From: Pseudonocardia kujensis
Lineage (GTDB): Bacteria > Actinomycetota > Actinomycetes > Mycobacteriales > Pseudonocardiaceae
DNA: 64,000 nt
Assembly: GCF_021283305.1 (NCBI RefSeq)
Contig: NZ_JAJSOK010000004.1
Location: forward strand, 62,001-126,000
Direction: 5' to 3'
Of the stretch, positions 46,405 to 55,538 are shown in pieces (within the stretch, counting starts at the first letter, position 1; each line of letters begins with the position of its first letter). Under the pieces are notes generated by a model, which saw only the letters and a program-made list of their open reading frames with translations, did not search any database and had not been told where the DNA came from. The position numbers were made by a program, and so were the translations under genes.

Positions 46405-49170
46405 GTGGCCAGCAGCACACCGGCCCCGGCCGAGGCGTACGCCGCGGCCCGGGCCCGCGCCGCGCATCCGCGGCTGAGCGAGTTCGCCGGGTCCCTCCCC
46501 TTCGATCTCGACGGGTTCCAGCGGGAGGCGTGCGAGGCGCTCGAGGACGGGCACGGCGTGCTCGTCTGCGCGCCGACCGGCGCGGGCAAGACCGTCGTCG
46601 GCGAGTTCGCCGTGCACCTGGCCCTGGCGCAGGGCCTCAAGTGCTTCTACACCACGCCGATCAAGGCGCTGTCGAACCAGAAGTACGCCGACCTGGTCGA
46701 GCGGCACGGGGCCGCGGCCGTCGGCCTGCTCACCGGCGACACCAGCGTGAACGGGGACGCGCAGGTGGTCGTGATGACCACCGAGGTCCTGCGCAACATG
46801 ATCTACGCGGGCTCGCGGTCGCTCGACCAGCTCGGGTTCGTCGTCATGGACGAGGTGCACTACCTCGCCGACCGGTTCCGCGGCGCGGTGTGGGAGGAGG
46901 TCATCCTCCAGCTTCCCGAGCACGTCGCGCTCGTCAGCCTGTCCGCCACGGTCAGCAACGCCGAGGAGTTCGGGGACTGGCTGGTCGCCGTGCGCGGCGA
47001 CACGGCCGTGGTCGTCGACGAGGTGCGGCCGGTGCCGCTGTGGCAGCACATGATGGTCGGCAACCGGCTCTACGACCTGTTCGCCGAGCGGGCCGGCGAG
47101 CTCGCCGTCGATCCCGAGCTGCTGCGGCAGACCCGCGAGCTCACCCGCCAGGACAACATGGCGACCTGGGTGACCGACGGCCGCCGCGGCCGCTCGTCGG
47201 GCCCGGGCCGGAGCGGTCCACCGCGCTCCCGTGGCGGGATCCGGCCGACCTCGCGGGTCACGGTCATCGACCGGCTCGACCGGGCGGCCCTGCTGCCGGC
47301 GATCACCTTCGTGTTCAGCCGCGCGGGCTGCGACGCCGCGGTGGGGCAGTGCGTCCGGGCCGGGCTGCGGCTCACCACCGAGGTCGAGGTCACCGAGATC
47401 CGGCGGATCATCGAGAAGCACACCGGCGACCTGCCGCAGGCCGACCTCGCTGTGCTGGGCTACTGGGAGTGGCGCGAGGCGCTCGAACGGGGGATCGCGG
47501 CGCACCACGCGGGCATGCTGCCGGCGTTCAAGGAGACGGTCGAGGAGCTGTTCGTCGAGGGCCTCGTGCGCTGTGTGTTCGCGACCGAGACCCTGGCGCT
47601 CGGGATCAACATGCCGGCGCGCACCGTCGTCCTCGAGCGGCTGGTCAAGTACAACGGCGAGGCCCACGTCGACCTCACCCCGGGCGAGTACACCCAGCTC
47701 ACCGGGCGTGCCGGGCGGCGGGGGATCGACGTCGAGGGGCACGCCGTCGTCATCTGGCAGCCGGGGGTGGACCCGGAGCACGTCGCCGGGCTCGCCTCCA
47801 CCCGCACCTACCCGCTGCGCAGCTCCTTCCGCGCGGACTACAACATGACGATCAACCTGGTCGAGCGGCTCGGCATCGAGCAGGGCCGCGAGCTGCTGGA
47901 GCAGTCGTTCGGGCAGTTCCAGGCGGACCGGTCGGTCGTCGGGCTGGCGCGGCGGATCGAGCGGAACACCGAGGCGCTGCGCGGCTACGCCGAGTCCATG
48001 CAGTGCCACCTCGGCGACTTCGCCGAGTACGCCCGGCTGCGCCGCCAGGTGTCCGACCGGGAGAAGGCACTGCGCCGGCAGGGCTCCGCCGAGCGGCGCC
48101 AGGAGGTGACGGAGTCGCTGCTCACGCTCCGGCCGGGCGACGTCATCGCGGTGCCGGGCGGGCGCCGGGCCGGGCTCGCGGTCGTCCTCGACCCGCCGGG
48201 CGACCACGAGGACCCGCGGCCGCTGGTGCTCACCGAGGACCGCTGGGCGGGCCGCCTCTCCGCCGCCGACTTCCCCGTCGCGGTGAGCACGCTCGGCCGG
48301 ATGCGGCTGCCGAAGCGCGTCGACCACCGCTCTCCGCGGGTCCGGCGCGACCTGGCCTCGTCGCTGCGCAACACCGGCATCGTGCCGCCCACCCCGCAGC
48401 GGAAGCGGCGCGGTGGCGGCGCCGCGGACGATCCGGAGCTCGCGACCCTGCGCCGCGCGCTGCGGTCCCACCCGTGCCACGGCTGCGACGACCGCGAGGC
48501 CCACGCCCGCTGGGGCGAGCGGTACGCGCGGCTGGAGCGCGAGACCGAGCAGCTGCGGCAGAAGGTCCGGGCCACCACGCACTCGCTCGCCCGCGGCTTC
48601 GACCGGATCCGCGCGCTGCTCACCGAGCGCGGCTACCTCGACGGCGAGACGGTCACGGACCACGGGCACCGGCTGTCGCGGCTCTGGGGCGAGTCGGACC
48701 TGCTCGCCGCCGAGTGCCTCCGTCACGAGGTGTGGGCGGGCCTGGAGCCCGCCGAGCTCGCCGCGGTGGTGTCCGCGCTGGTCTACGAGTCGCGCCGGGA
48801 CAACGCCCCGGTGCCGCGGGTCCCGCAGGGCGCGGTCACCGAGGCCCTCGCCGACACGGTGCGGATCTGGGCGGAGCTGGAGCAGGACGAGCGCCGGCAC
48901 AAGATCGACCGCACCCGTGAGCCGGACCTCGGCTTCGCCTGGCCGATGCACCGGTGGGCCCGCGGCGAGTCGCTCGCCCAGGTCCTCGAGGCCGCCGAGC
49001 GCAACGGGCAGGAGCTGTCCGCGGGCGACTTCGTCCGGTGGGCCCGGCAGGTGCTCGACCTGCTCGAGCAGATCGCCTCGGTCGCCGGGAAGACCGAAGG
49101 CGTCGGGCGCACCGCGCGCCGGGCGGCCCGCGAGGTCCGCCGAGGGGTCGTGGCGGCGGGAGTGGGCTGA
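46405..49170 (+). CDS. helY: Ski2-like DEVH-box RNA helicase HelY
   Basis: 921 residues, superfamily 2. Motif I APTGAGKTVVGEF, motif II MDEVHYLADRFRG, motif III SLSATVSNAEEF, motif VI TGRAGRRGIDVEG, then a winged-helix/DSHCT C-terminal half. This belongs to the MTR4/Ski2-like family with RNA unwinding activity. A Gly/Arg/Ser-rich insert (RRGRSSGPGRSGPPRSRGG, about residues 262-280) interrupts the linker. GTG 46405 sits at leaderless distance from a PafBC-type promoter, so damage control is likely. In M. tuberculosis the same gene follows tatC. Confidence 0.93.
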   Translation: MASSTPAPAEAYAAARARAAHPRLSEFAGSLPFDLDGFQREACEALEDGHGVLVCAPTGAGKTVVGEFAVHLALAQGLKCFYTTPIKALSNQKYADLVERHGAAAVGLLTGDTSVNGDAQVVVMTTEVLRNMIYAGSRSLDQLGFVVMDEVHYLADRFRGAVWEEVILQLPEHVALVSLSATVSNAEEFGDWLVAVRGDTAVVVDEVRPVPLWQHMMVGNRLYDLFAERAGELAVDPELLRQTRELTRQDNMATWVTDGRRGRSSGPGRSGPPRSRGGIRPTSRVTVIDRLDRAALLPAITFVFSRAGCDAAVGQCVRAGLRLTTEVEVTEIRRIIEKHTGDLPQADLAVLGYWEWREALERGIAAHHAGMLPAFKETVEELFVEGLVRCVFATETLALGINMPARTVVLERLVKYNGEAHVDLTPGEYTQLTGRAGRRGIDVEGHAVVIWQPGVDPEHVAGLASTRTYPLRSSFRADYNMTINLVERLGIEQGRELLEQSFGQFQADRSVVGLARRIERNTEALRGYAESMQCHLGDFAEYARLRRQVSDREKALRRQGSAERRQEVTESLLTLRPGDVIAVPGGRRAGLAVVLDPPGDHEDPRPLVLTEDRWAGRLSAADFPVAVSTLGRMRLPKRVDHRSPRVRRDLASSLRNTGIVPPTPQRKRRGGGAADDPELATLRRALRSHPCHGCDDREAHARWGERYARLERETEQLRQKVRATTHSLARGFDRIRALLTERGYLDGETVTDHGHRLSRLWGESDLLAAECLRHEVWAGLEPAELAAVVSALVYESRRDNAPVPRVPQGAVTEALADTVRIWAELEQDERRHKIDRTREPDLGFAWPMHRWARGESLAQVLEAAERNGQELSAGDFVRWARQVLDLLEQIASVAGKTEGVGRTARRAAREVRRGVVAAGVG

Positions 49171-49370
49171 CCGGCGGGACTCGACGTCCAGCCGCGGTCG
49201 CAGCGAGCGCACCCGCGGTCGAGCGCCGGACGCGAGCGGTGACCGGCCGCGACGGCGCGTCGCGGTGTGCTTGGATCGTTGCCCTGGCGGGCCTCTGCCG
49301 GGCCTGCCCGGCGCCCGGCGACACGAACACGCACCAGGGCACGGAACGCAGAACGGACGGAAGGTCGGCG

Positions 49371-50246
49371 ATGAGCACCCCACGGGACCCGCACGGCGAC
49401 ACGGACCGGGGCCACCGGGCCGCCGGCGGCGAGGGCGACGCGACCGGGCCGGACCCGTCCGCCGAGGCGGACCGCGCCGACCGGTACGGCGCCACCGGCG
49501 CCGACACGGCCGCGGTCGGGAACGGCGACGGTGCAGGTGCCGGGACGGACGACGCCGCGTCGAGCACCGTGCCGCACACCGGGCGGTCCGGGTGGGACTT
49601 CACCCGGGGCGCCGAGGCCGACCCGCCCACCCCGGCCTACGGCTCCCCGGCCGTCGCGCCCGCCTCCGGTTGGAGCTCCGCCGGCCAGGGCGAGGGGCCG
49701 GACCGGGACCCGGCCGGAACCGCGGCGTGGGATCCGGCCGCGACCACACAGGACACGTCCTGGAGCCCGGAGGCCGACCGCGCCGCCGCGCACGGCGGCT
49801 GGGACCCGGCGGGCGACCGCACCGCCGAGCACGGCGGCTGGGACCCCGCGGGCGCCGGCATCCCGGGCGCGGCCTCGGCGACCTCGACCCTGCCCGGCGG
49901 GGAGGGCCGCGCCGCACGCCGCCGCGGGCGGTCGGGCGGCGGCCGGACGCTGATCGCCGGCGCGGCGCTGCTGGCGGTCGTGCTGGCCGTCCTGGCCGTG
50001 ACCGCGTTCTGGAAGCCGGGCTTCCTCGTCACCGAGGAGTTCGATCAGCAGGCCCTCCAGGCCGGGGTCACCCGGATCCTCACCCAGGACTACGGCCTCG
50101 GCGCCACGGGCGTGAGCTGCCCCGAGGGCCAGAAGGTCGAGGCCGGCTCGACCTTCAGCTGCACCGCGAACGTCGACGGCGAGAACGTCGAGGTCCCGGT
50201 CACGGTCCTCGACGACCAGGGCACCTACCAGGTCGCCCGCGTCTGA
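49371..50246 (+). CDS. DUF4333 membrane-anchored protein
   Basis: 291 residues. The first 185 are low complexity, acidic and Gly/Ala/Thr/Pro-rich, with two copies of HGGWDPAG. One membrane helix (TLIAGAALLAVVLAVLAVTAFW, about 197-218) follows a basic RRRGRSGGGR stop-transfer flank. The outside part is a DUF4333 domain with two cysteines (VSCPEGQKVEAGSTFSCTANVDG) that probably form a disulphide. Function unknown. The M. tuberculosis gene after helY (Rv2091c) is similar. ATG 49371 lies 8 nt after GGAAGG. Confidence 0.87.
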   Translation: MSTPRDPHGDTDRGHRAAGGEGDATGPDPSAEADRADRYGATGADTAAVGNGDGAGAGTDDAASSTVPHTGRSGWDFTRGAEADPPTPAYGSPAVAPASGWSSAGQGEGPDRDPAGTAAWDPAATTQDTSWSPEADRAAAHGGWDPAGDRTAEHGGWDPAGAGIPGAASATSTLPGGEGRAARRRGRSGGGRTLIAGAALLAVVLAVLAVTAFWKPGFLVTEEFDQQALQAGVTRILTQDYGLGATGVSCPEGQKVEAGSTFSCTANVDGENVEVPVTVLDDQGTYQVARV

Positions 50247-50341
50247 CCCGCGTCTGACCCGCGGCCGCGGACGGCGGCCGGACCTCGGCCGCTCCCGATT
50301 TCGGGTGACAGGAGGCGGTCCGGGGCCGAGGATCGGCGATC

Positions 50342-51670
50342 GTGAGCACGACCGGTACCGATCCCCGCGAGCCCGGGACCGACAGCCCGCGCCCGCCCGC
50401 AACCCCGGCCGGCGCGGAGGTGCGGGTGCTGGAGCCCGGCGAGTTCCGCTCGGCGCACGCCCTCTTCGGTGCCGCCCTCCACGCCGGTGGCCCCGTCGAC
50501 GACGAGCACTGGGCCCGCACCCGGCTGTCCTACGCCCCGGGCCGCACGTTCGGCGTGGACCTGCCCGCGGGCACGCTCGCCGGGACCGCGATGAGCTTCG
50601 GGTCCGCGCTCACCGTGCCCGGCGGGGCGCGGGTGCCGATGGCGGCCGTCACCCGCGTCGGCGTCCGGGCCGACCGGACGCGCCGCGGCCTGCTCACCGC
50701 GCTCATGCGCGAGCAGCTGTCCGACGCGGCCGACCGGGGTGAGGTCGCCGCGACCCTGCGGGCCAGCGAGGCGCGCATCTACGGCCGCTTCGGCTACGGC
50801 GTGGCGAGCCGCGGCCGGAACCTGCGGGTGACGGCCGGGGCGCGCTTCCGCGTCGGCGCCCCCTCGGGCGGCGAGGTCCGGTTGCTCCACCCCGAAGAGG
50901 CCGCCGGGATCCTGCCACCGCTCTACGCCCGCATCCTGGCCGACACGGCACGCGCCGGGCCGATCGTGCGCGACGAGGGCTGGTGGGCGCACGTCCTGCG
51001 TTCCCGGCGCAGTGACGACCAGGCCCGGGGGATCGCGGTGCACACCGGCTCCGGTGGCGACGACGGCTTCGCCACCTGGACCGTGCGCCAGGACGGCACG
51101 GACTTCGGCGAGAACGTCCTCGAGCTGGCCGACCTGCACGCCGCGACCCCGCAGGCCACCGCGGGGCTCTGGCGCTTCCTGCTGGGCATCGACCTCCTCC
51201 GGGCCGTCTCGGCGCACCTGCGCCCCCTGGACGAGCCACTGGACCTGTTCCTCGAGGACCCGCGGGCCTGCCGCACCACCGGCGTCGGCGACGAGACATG
51301 GCTGCGGCTGCTCGACGTGCCGGCCGCGCTCGCCGCCCGCAGCTGGGGCGAGACGGCGGGTGAGCCGCTCCGCCTCCGCGTGCACGACGCCCTCTTCCCG
51401 GCGAACGACGGCGTACACCTGGTCGGCGGCCGCGCGTCCGGCTCGAACGGCGCGGACCCCGCCGATCCCGCGCCGGCCGGGGACGGCCCCGCCGACCTGG
51501 AGTGCGACGTCGCGGGCCTCGCGATGGCCTACCTCGGCGACCGGCGCCCGTCCGAGCTGGTCGCGAGCGGCTGGTGGACCGCGCACGACGGGGCCGCCGT
51601 CGGCCGCGCCGACCGGCTCTTCGCGGCGCCCGGGCCGGGCAGCGTGCCGTGGTGCGGGACCTTCTTCTGA
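50342..51670 (+). CDS. Eis-type GNAT N-acetyltransferase
   Basis: 442 residues with two GNAT regions and a sterol-carrier-protein-like C-terminal domain. The AcCoA loop is AAVTRVGVRADRTRRGLLTALMREQL; the EARIYGRFGYGVASRGR segment follows; and the chain ends VPWCGTFF, matching the Eis family, where the C-terminal carboxylate acts as the base. Eis acetylates many amines, including aminoglycosides. It lies between the DUF4333 gene and the exonuclease gene, where mycobacteria lack it, so it was probably inserted here. The start GTG 50342 has no strong ribosome site. A 12-bp tandem repeat follows the gene. Confidence 0.9.
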   Translation: MSTTGTDPREPGTDSPRPPATPAGAEVRVLEPGEFRSAHALFGAALHAGGPVDDEHWARTRLSYAPGRTFGVDLPAGTLAGTAMSFGSALTVPGGARVPMAAVTRVGVRADRTRRGLLTALMREQLSDAADRGEVAATLRASEARIYGRFGYGVASRGRNLRVTAGARFRVGAPSGGEVRLLHPEEAAGILPPLYARILADTARAGPIVRDEGWWAHVLRSRRSDDQARGIAVHTGSGGDDGFATWTVRQDGTDFGENVLELADLHAATPQATAGLWRFLLGIDLLRAVSAHLRPLDEPLDLFLEDPRACRTTGVGDETWLRLLDVPAALAARSWGETAGEPLRLRVHDALFPANDGVHLVGGRASGSNGADPADPAPAGDGPADLECDVAGLAMAYLGDRRPSELVASGWWTAHDGAAVGRADRLFAAPGPGSVPWCGTFF

Positions 51671-51695
51671 CCACCCCGGCAGGGCCGGCCACGGC

Positions 51696-51767
51696 GCCGA
51701 CCGCCGTACCGACCGCGGCGCCGACCGCCGTGCCGACCGCAGTGCCGACGGCCGCACCGAGGGCACC
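51696..51767. repeat. 12-bp tandem repeat after the Eis-type gene
   Basis: Six head-to-tail units, consensus GCCGACCGCCGT, the last two less conserved, beginning 26 bp after the stop codon. It lies in the convergent gap before the exonuclease gene. Confidence 0.85.
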
Positions 51768-51798
51768 GGTCGTCGAGCGGTGCCCGGCGGGCCGGGCC

Positions 51799-52794
51799 TC
51801 AGCCCTTGAGCGCCGCCACCAAGCGGTCGACGGACCCGCCCAGACCCCAGCGCTCGGCCAGCGCGGCGAGGGCACCGGCGTCGGCGGGGGAGTCGGGCAG
51901 GACGTCGGAGCGCGAGAGCTCCACCGGCGCGTCCTGCACCACCCGGACCACGGGCTCGACGACGGCCAGGTAGTCCGTGGCCTTGGCGAGCTTGCTCCGC
52001 ACGCTCGCGGCGAGCCGGCTGTCGCCGGGGTCCGCCACGGCCGCGACCAGTTCGGCCCACGAGCCGAACCGCCCGACCAGCGTGGCGGCCGTCTTCGCCC
52101 CGACCCCGGGCACGCCCGGCAGCCCGTCGGAGGGGTCGCCACGCAGCATCGCCATCTCGGCGTAGGCCTCGCCGGCCCGGTCCCGCGGCACGCCGTACTT
52201 CACGGCGACCTCCGCCGGACCCAGGAGCTCGGCCTTGGCCAGACCGCGACCCACGTACAGCAGCCGCACGGGCGTGGGCTCCTCGCGGACGATCTGCATG
52301 AGGTCCCGGTCCCCGCTGACCCCGACCACCGGGTCCGTGGACTCACGGTGCGCCAGCGTGCCGATCACGTCGTCGGCCTCGTGGCCCTCGGCTCCGCCGG
52401 TCGCGATGCCCGCCGCGGCCAGGACGTCGAGGATGATCGGCACCTGCGGCGCGAGGGTGTCCGGCACCTCCTCGGGGATCCCCGCGGGCGCGGTGTCCGG
52501 CCCGCTGCCGGGCAGGGAGCCCTCGATGCGGTGCGCCTTGTAGGAGGGCAGGGCCTCCACGCGGAACGCCGGCCGCCAGTCGAGGTCCAGGCACGCCACG
52601 AGCCGGGCCGGGCGGTGCTCGGCGACGAGCCGGGCGATCATGTCGGTGAACCCACGGACGGCGTTGACCGGTGTCCCGTCGGGCGCGGTGATCGACTCGG
52701 GCACGCCGTAGAAGGCGCGGAAGTACATGCTCGCGGCGTCGAGCAGCATCAGCGAGCCGGCGGGGGCCTGCGGGGCCGGGTGGGGTGCCGTCAC
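51799..52794 (-). CDS. 5'-3' exonuclease (PolA N-terminal domain-like)
   Basis: 331 residues of the FEN/PolA exonuclease family: [43 protein letters not shown] (acidic metal-binding residues) and the helix-hairpin-helix [20 protein letters not shown]. It should trim flaps or gapped DNA during repair or Okazaki processing. The polymerase domain is absent, as in the M. tuberculosis homologue Rv2090. GTG 52794 is chosen; CATGCT is a weak -10 candidate 8 nt upstream. It is divergent from the M24 gene. Confidence 0.9.
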   Translation of the reverse strand: MTAPHPAPQAPAGSLMLLDAASMYFRAFYGVPESITAPDGTPVNAVRGFTDMIARLVAEHRPARLVACLDLDWRPAFRVEALPSYKAHRIEGSLPGSGPDTAPAGIPEEVPDTLAPQVPIILDVLAAAGIATGGAEGHEADDVIGTLAHRESTDPVVGVSGDRDLMQIVREEPTPVRLLYVGRGLAKAELLGPAEVAVKYGVPRDRAGEAYAEMAMLRGDPSDGLPGVPGVGAKTAATLVGRFGSWAELVAAVADPGDSRLAASVRSKLAKATDYLAVVEPVVRVVQDAPVELSRSDVLPDSPADAGALAALAERWGLGGSVDRLVAALKG

Positions 52795-52852
52795 GGTGAG
52801 CCAGCATGCCAGGCGGGGGCGACGCGCAGCGTGAGCGCCCTAAGCTCGCCGC

Positions 52853-53980
52853 ATGAGCCACGCCGTCCCCACCGAGCTGCTCGCCGACCGGTTGCGCCGG
52901 GCCGGCGAGGTCGCCGCCGAGCAGGGCGCCGACGTCCTCCTCATCACCCCCGGCACCGACCTGCGCTACCTGGTCGACCACGCCGGCGAGTCCCACGAGC
53001 GGCTCACCTGCCTCGTGCTCCCGGCCGCCGGTCACCGGGCGCCGCCCGCCCTGGTCGTGCCGCGGCTGGAGGCCCCCGGGTTCGACGTCGCCACGCTGGA
53101 GGCGCTCGGCGTGGAGGTCCTGACCTGGACGGACGGCGAGGACCCCTACCTGCTCGTCTCCGACCTGGCGGGCGGCCCGACCCGGATGGCGGTGGCGGAC
53201 GGGATGCCGGCGCGGCACGTGTTCGGCCTGCGGGACGCCTTCCCCGACGTGCGGCAGTCCCTCGCCGGGCCGGTCCTGCGCGAGCTGCGGATGCGCAAGG
53301 ACGCCGCGGAGGTGGCCCAGCTGCGCGAGGCGGGTGCCGCGATCGACCGCGTGCACGCGCGGATGGGCGAGATCCTCAAGCCCGGCCGCACCGAGGCGCA
53401 GGTCGGTGCGGACATCGCGGCCGCGATCGTGGCGGAGGGGCACACCGAGGCCGCGTTCGTGATCGTCGGCTCCGGGCCGAACGGCGCGAGCCCGCACCAC
53501 GACGTGTCCGGCCGGGTCATCGAGCCGGGCGACGTCGTGGTCGTCGACATCGGCGGCCCGCTCGCCAGCGGCTACAACTCCGACTGCACGCGCACGTACG
53601 CGGTGGGGGCGGAGCCCTCGGCGCAGGTCCGTGAGACCTACGCGGTGCTGCAGGAGGCGCAGGAGCGCTCGGTCCAGGCCGTGCGCCCGGGGGTCACGGC
53701 GGAGTCGGTCGACGAGGCGGCGCGCGGCCCGATCACCCGGGCCGGCCTCGGACCGCGCTTCCTCCACCGCACCGGACACGGCATCGGGCTGGACGTGCAC
53801 GAGGAGCCCTACATCGTGGGCGGCAACGCGCTGACCCTCGAGCCGGGTATGGCCTTCAGCGTGGAGCCCGGCATCTACCTCGACGGCGCGTGGGGCGCCC
53901 GTATCGAGGACATCGTGGTCGTGACCGAGACGGGCGTCGAGCGGCTCAACAACGGGCCCCGGGACCTGGTCGTCCTCTGA
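52853..53980 (+). CDS. M24-family aminopeptidase (Xaa-Pro peptidase type)
   Basis: 375 residues. N-terminal creatinase-like domain (about 1-150) and a pita-bread C-terminal domain with all metal-ligand segments: VVVDIGG (Asp), NSDCTRTYAVG (Asp), HRTGHGIGLDVHEEP (His), EPGMAFSVEPGIYL (Glu) and GARIEDIVVVTE (Glu). It probably removes N-terminal residues before proline. The M. tuberculosis counterpart is PepE (Rv2089c). TAAGCT at 52841-52846 lies 6 nt before ATG 52853, a leaderless start. Confidence 0.93.
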   Translation: MSHAVPTELLADRLRRAGEVAAEQGADVLLITPGTDLRYLVDHAGESHERLTCLVLPAAGHRAPPALVVPRLEAPGFDVATLEALGVEVLTWTDGEDPYLLVSDLAGGPTRMAVADGMPARHVFGLRDAFPDVRQSLAGPVLRELRMRKDAAEVAQLREAGAAIDRVHARMGEILKPGRTEAQVGADIAAAIVAEGHTEAAFVIVGSGPNGASPHHDVSGRVIEPGDVVVVDIGGPLASGYNSDCTRTYAVGAEPSAQVRETYAVLQEAQERSVQAVRPGVTAESVDEAARGPITRAGLGPRFLHRTGHGIGLDVHEEPYIVGGNALTLEPGMAFSVEPGIYLDGAWGARIEDIVVVTETGVERLNNGPRDLVVL

Positions 53981-53991
53981 CCGGGCCCTGA

Positions 53992-55047
53992 TCACGCCGC
54001 CCCCTCCGGGTGCGCGGTGCCGTCCCGGCCGGGAACGCACGCCGCGCGCGCCGCGGTGCCGCCGACGAACTCGCGCAGGCACCCGGCGATCGCGGTGTGC
54101 GCCGCCGCGGTCGGGTGGAACGACTCCTGGAACAGGTGCCGGCCCGCGGTGTCGAGCGCGCCCTGCACCAGCGTCCGGGGGTCGACGGTGAGCCGGCGCT
54201 GCCACTCGTCGCGCAGCGGACCCGTGCACGCCTCGCGACCCTCGGCGAGCCGGGTGAGGTCGAGGAAGCGCGCGCCCACCCGCTCGGCGACCGCCCCGAT
54301 CGTGGCGGCGAGCTGCGGGAACGCGACGGTGCGCGCCCACCCGGCGTCCGGCCGGGAGTACGGGCAGCCCTGCAGACCGTGCCAGGCCGGCATGGTCTCG
54401 CTGCCCGGGGCGGCGTACGACAGCAGCACGAACGCGTACCCGTCCGGGAGGTAGCCCGCCTCGGACATGGCGGCGCGGACGTCCCGGGCCGCCGCCTCGA
54501 TCCGGGGCGCCACCGCCGCGAGCCGGTCGGCCCAGCCCGGCCCGACCGTCGTCCGGCAGCCCGGTTCGCGCAGGTCGAGGAAGGCCCGGATGCACGCGAC
54601 GGCGACGCCGGACAGGTCCGGCTCGTCGTTCGCCCCCACCTGCAGGGTCACCGCCAGGACCCGGTGCCGCCGCGCGACCTCGACCAGCCGCTGCGCCTGC
54701 GAGCCCTCGGTGTGGTGCACCGCCGTGCCGAAAGCGACGTGCTCCGCGCCGGCGCCGGAACAGGCGAGGTCCACGGCGACCTCGGCCAGCGCGCTGCGGT
54801 GCACGTAGGCGGCGGGGGAGCGGTGGCACCAGTTCCCGCCCTCGCCGCGGGTGCCGGCCTCGTAGCCACCGGTGCCCTCGCCGGACGCGGCGCTGTCGCC
54901 GAGCGCGACGACGGCCGTCGGCCGGGGATCGGGCGGCACCCCGGCGGCCAGGGCCGGGGTACCCGCGCCGGTCGCGGCGAAGGCCAGGAGCAGGGCGAGC
55001 ACCGGCAGGGCTCGGCGGCACGGGACGGGGAGCAGGCGGGTCGGCAC
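53992..55047 (-). CDS. Secreted SGNH/GDSL-family hydrolase
   Basis: 351 residues. A signal peptide is evident: basic start (PTRLLPVPCRR), hydrophobic ALPVLALLLAFAATGAG and a cleavage region PALAAG. The hydrolase has the catalytic serine block VVALGDSAASGEG, a GANDEPDLS block and the C-terminal HPTAAAHTAIAG with the catalytic histidine. Six or more cysteines (e.g. NWCHRSP, VDLACSG) suggest disulphides. It probably is an esterase or lipase acting outside the cell. TAGCGT (ACGCTA at 55055-55060) lies 7 nt before GTG 55047, which decides this start over the longer frames. Confidence 0.9.
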   Translation of the reverse strand: MPTRLLPVPCRRALPVLALLLAFAATGAGTPALAAGVPPDPRPTAVVALGDSAASGEGTGGYEAGTRGEGGNWCHRSPAAYVHRSALAEVAVDLACSGAGAEHVAFGTAVHHTEGSQAQRLVEVARRHRVLAVTLQVGANDEPDLSGVAVACIRAFLDLREPGCRTTVGPGWADRLAAVAPRIEAAARDVRAAMSEAGYLPDGYAFVLLSYAAPGSETMPAWHGLQGCPYSRPDAGWARTVAFPQLAATIGAVAERVGARFLDLTRLAEGREACTGPLRDEWQRRLTVDPRTLVQGALDTAGRHLFQESFHPTAAAHTAIAGCLREFVGGTAARAACVPGRDGTAHPEGAA

Positions 55048-55099
55048 ACGGCGGACGCTAGGAGCGCGCACCCGGCCGGTGGGGCCCTCGTCGATTCGC

Positions 55100-55108
55100 T
55101 GTGGACAA
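55100..55108 (-). promoter_or_regulatory. DnaA box 1
   Basis: TGTGGACAA, the reverse complement of TTGTCCACA, the preferred actinobacterial DnaA box. It is part of an 11-base exact duplicate (TGTGGACAACT) shared with box 2. Confidence 0.65.
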
Positions 55109-55161
55109 CTCGGCCGCCCGGCACGCGCAACCGCGGCCACGGACCGGGGCGGCGCCACCGA

Positions 55162-55170
55162 TGTGGACAA
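55162..55170 (-). promoter_or_regulatory. DnaA box 2
   Basis: A second exact TGTGGACAA in the same orientation, 62 bp from box 1, close to six helical turns. Confidence 0.65.
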
Positions 55171-55349
55171 CTGCGCGCGGAGCGCCGGAAGTGTCGGTGC
55201 CGTCGGTGCTGTCTGCGCCGTCGCCCCCTCGGGGGAACCCCGGACTTTCTCCGGGCGTTGTCCGGAGGCACCCACACCGCGGAGGCGGCATCGTGAGGTG
55301 CAGGGCGGCGAGAACCGCCGCCGACCGGAACGAGGAGCTCGACGAAACC

Positions 55350-55538
55350 ATGGCAACCACCCTCACCCGCCCGCGCAACGGCGCCGTGATCGCCGGTGTC
55401 TGCGCCGGCCTCGCGCAGCGCTTCGGCCTGAGCCCGTTCGTGGTGCGGCTGATCTTCCTGCTGTCCTGCCTGCTCCCGGGCCCGCAGTTCGTGATCTACA
55501 TCGTGCTGTGGATCCTGATGCCGAAGGCCCCCTACTGA
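55350..55538 (+). CDS. PspC-domain small membrane protein
   Basis: 62 residues: TLTRPRNGAVIAGVCAGLAQRFGLSPFVVRLIFLLSCLLPG is the classical PspC domain (GVCAGLA and a membrane helix), ending FVIYIVLWILMPKAPY. In E. coli PspC is a membrane sensor of envelope stress; short single-domain forms are common in actinobacteria with unclear roles. GAGGAG precedes the ATG by 12 nt. The stop codon begins a tandem repeat (55536-55593). DnaA boxes lie upstream. Confidence 0.88.
   Translation: MATTLTRPRNGAVIAGVCAGLAQRFGLSPFVVRLIFLLSCLLPGPQFVIYIVLWILMPKAPY

Larger units (their letters stand above)
55048..55349. other. 302-bp intergenic region with DnaA boxes
   Basis: This holds the -10 of the SGNH gene (55055-55060), two perfect DnaA boxes (55100-55108 and 55162-55170), a third partial TTGTCCGGA at 55259-55267 and short GTCGGTG repeats at 55193-55208. 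I see no gene in it; in-frame extensions of PspC into it look non-coding. Confidence 0.7.

Noticed and set aside
45976-49383. 1135-residue frame on the minus strand opposite helY
   Set aside because: A shadow of helY and tatC on the other strand, with arginine- and leucine-rich sequence and no recognisable fold.
50342-51670. Recent horizontal transfer of the Eis-type gene
   Set aside because: Its placement differs from mycobacteria, but base composition and codon use match its neighbours, so recent transfer is not supported.
55192-55199. TGTCGGTG as a second PafBC-type promoter near PspC
   Set aside because: Eight bases downstream the sequence is GCTGTC, not a -10 of TAnnnT type, and no gene starts at the expected distance.
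55048-55349. Chromosomal replication origin
   Set aside because: Only two clear DnaA boxes and no dnaA, dnaN or recF neighbours.
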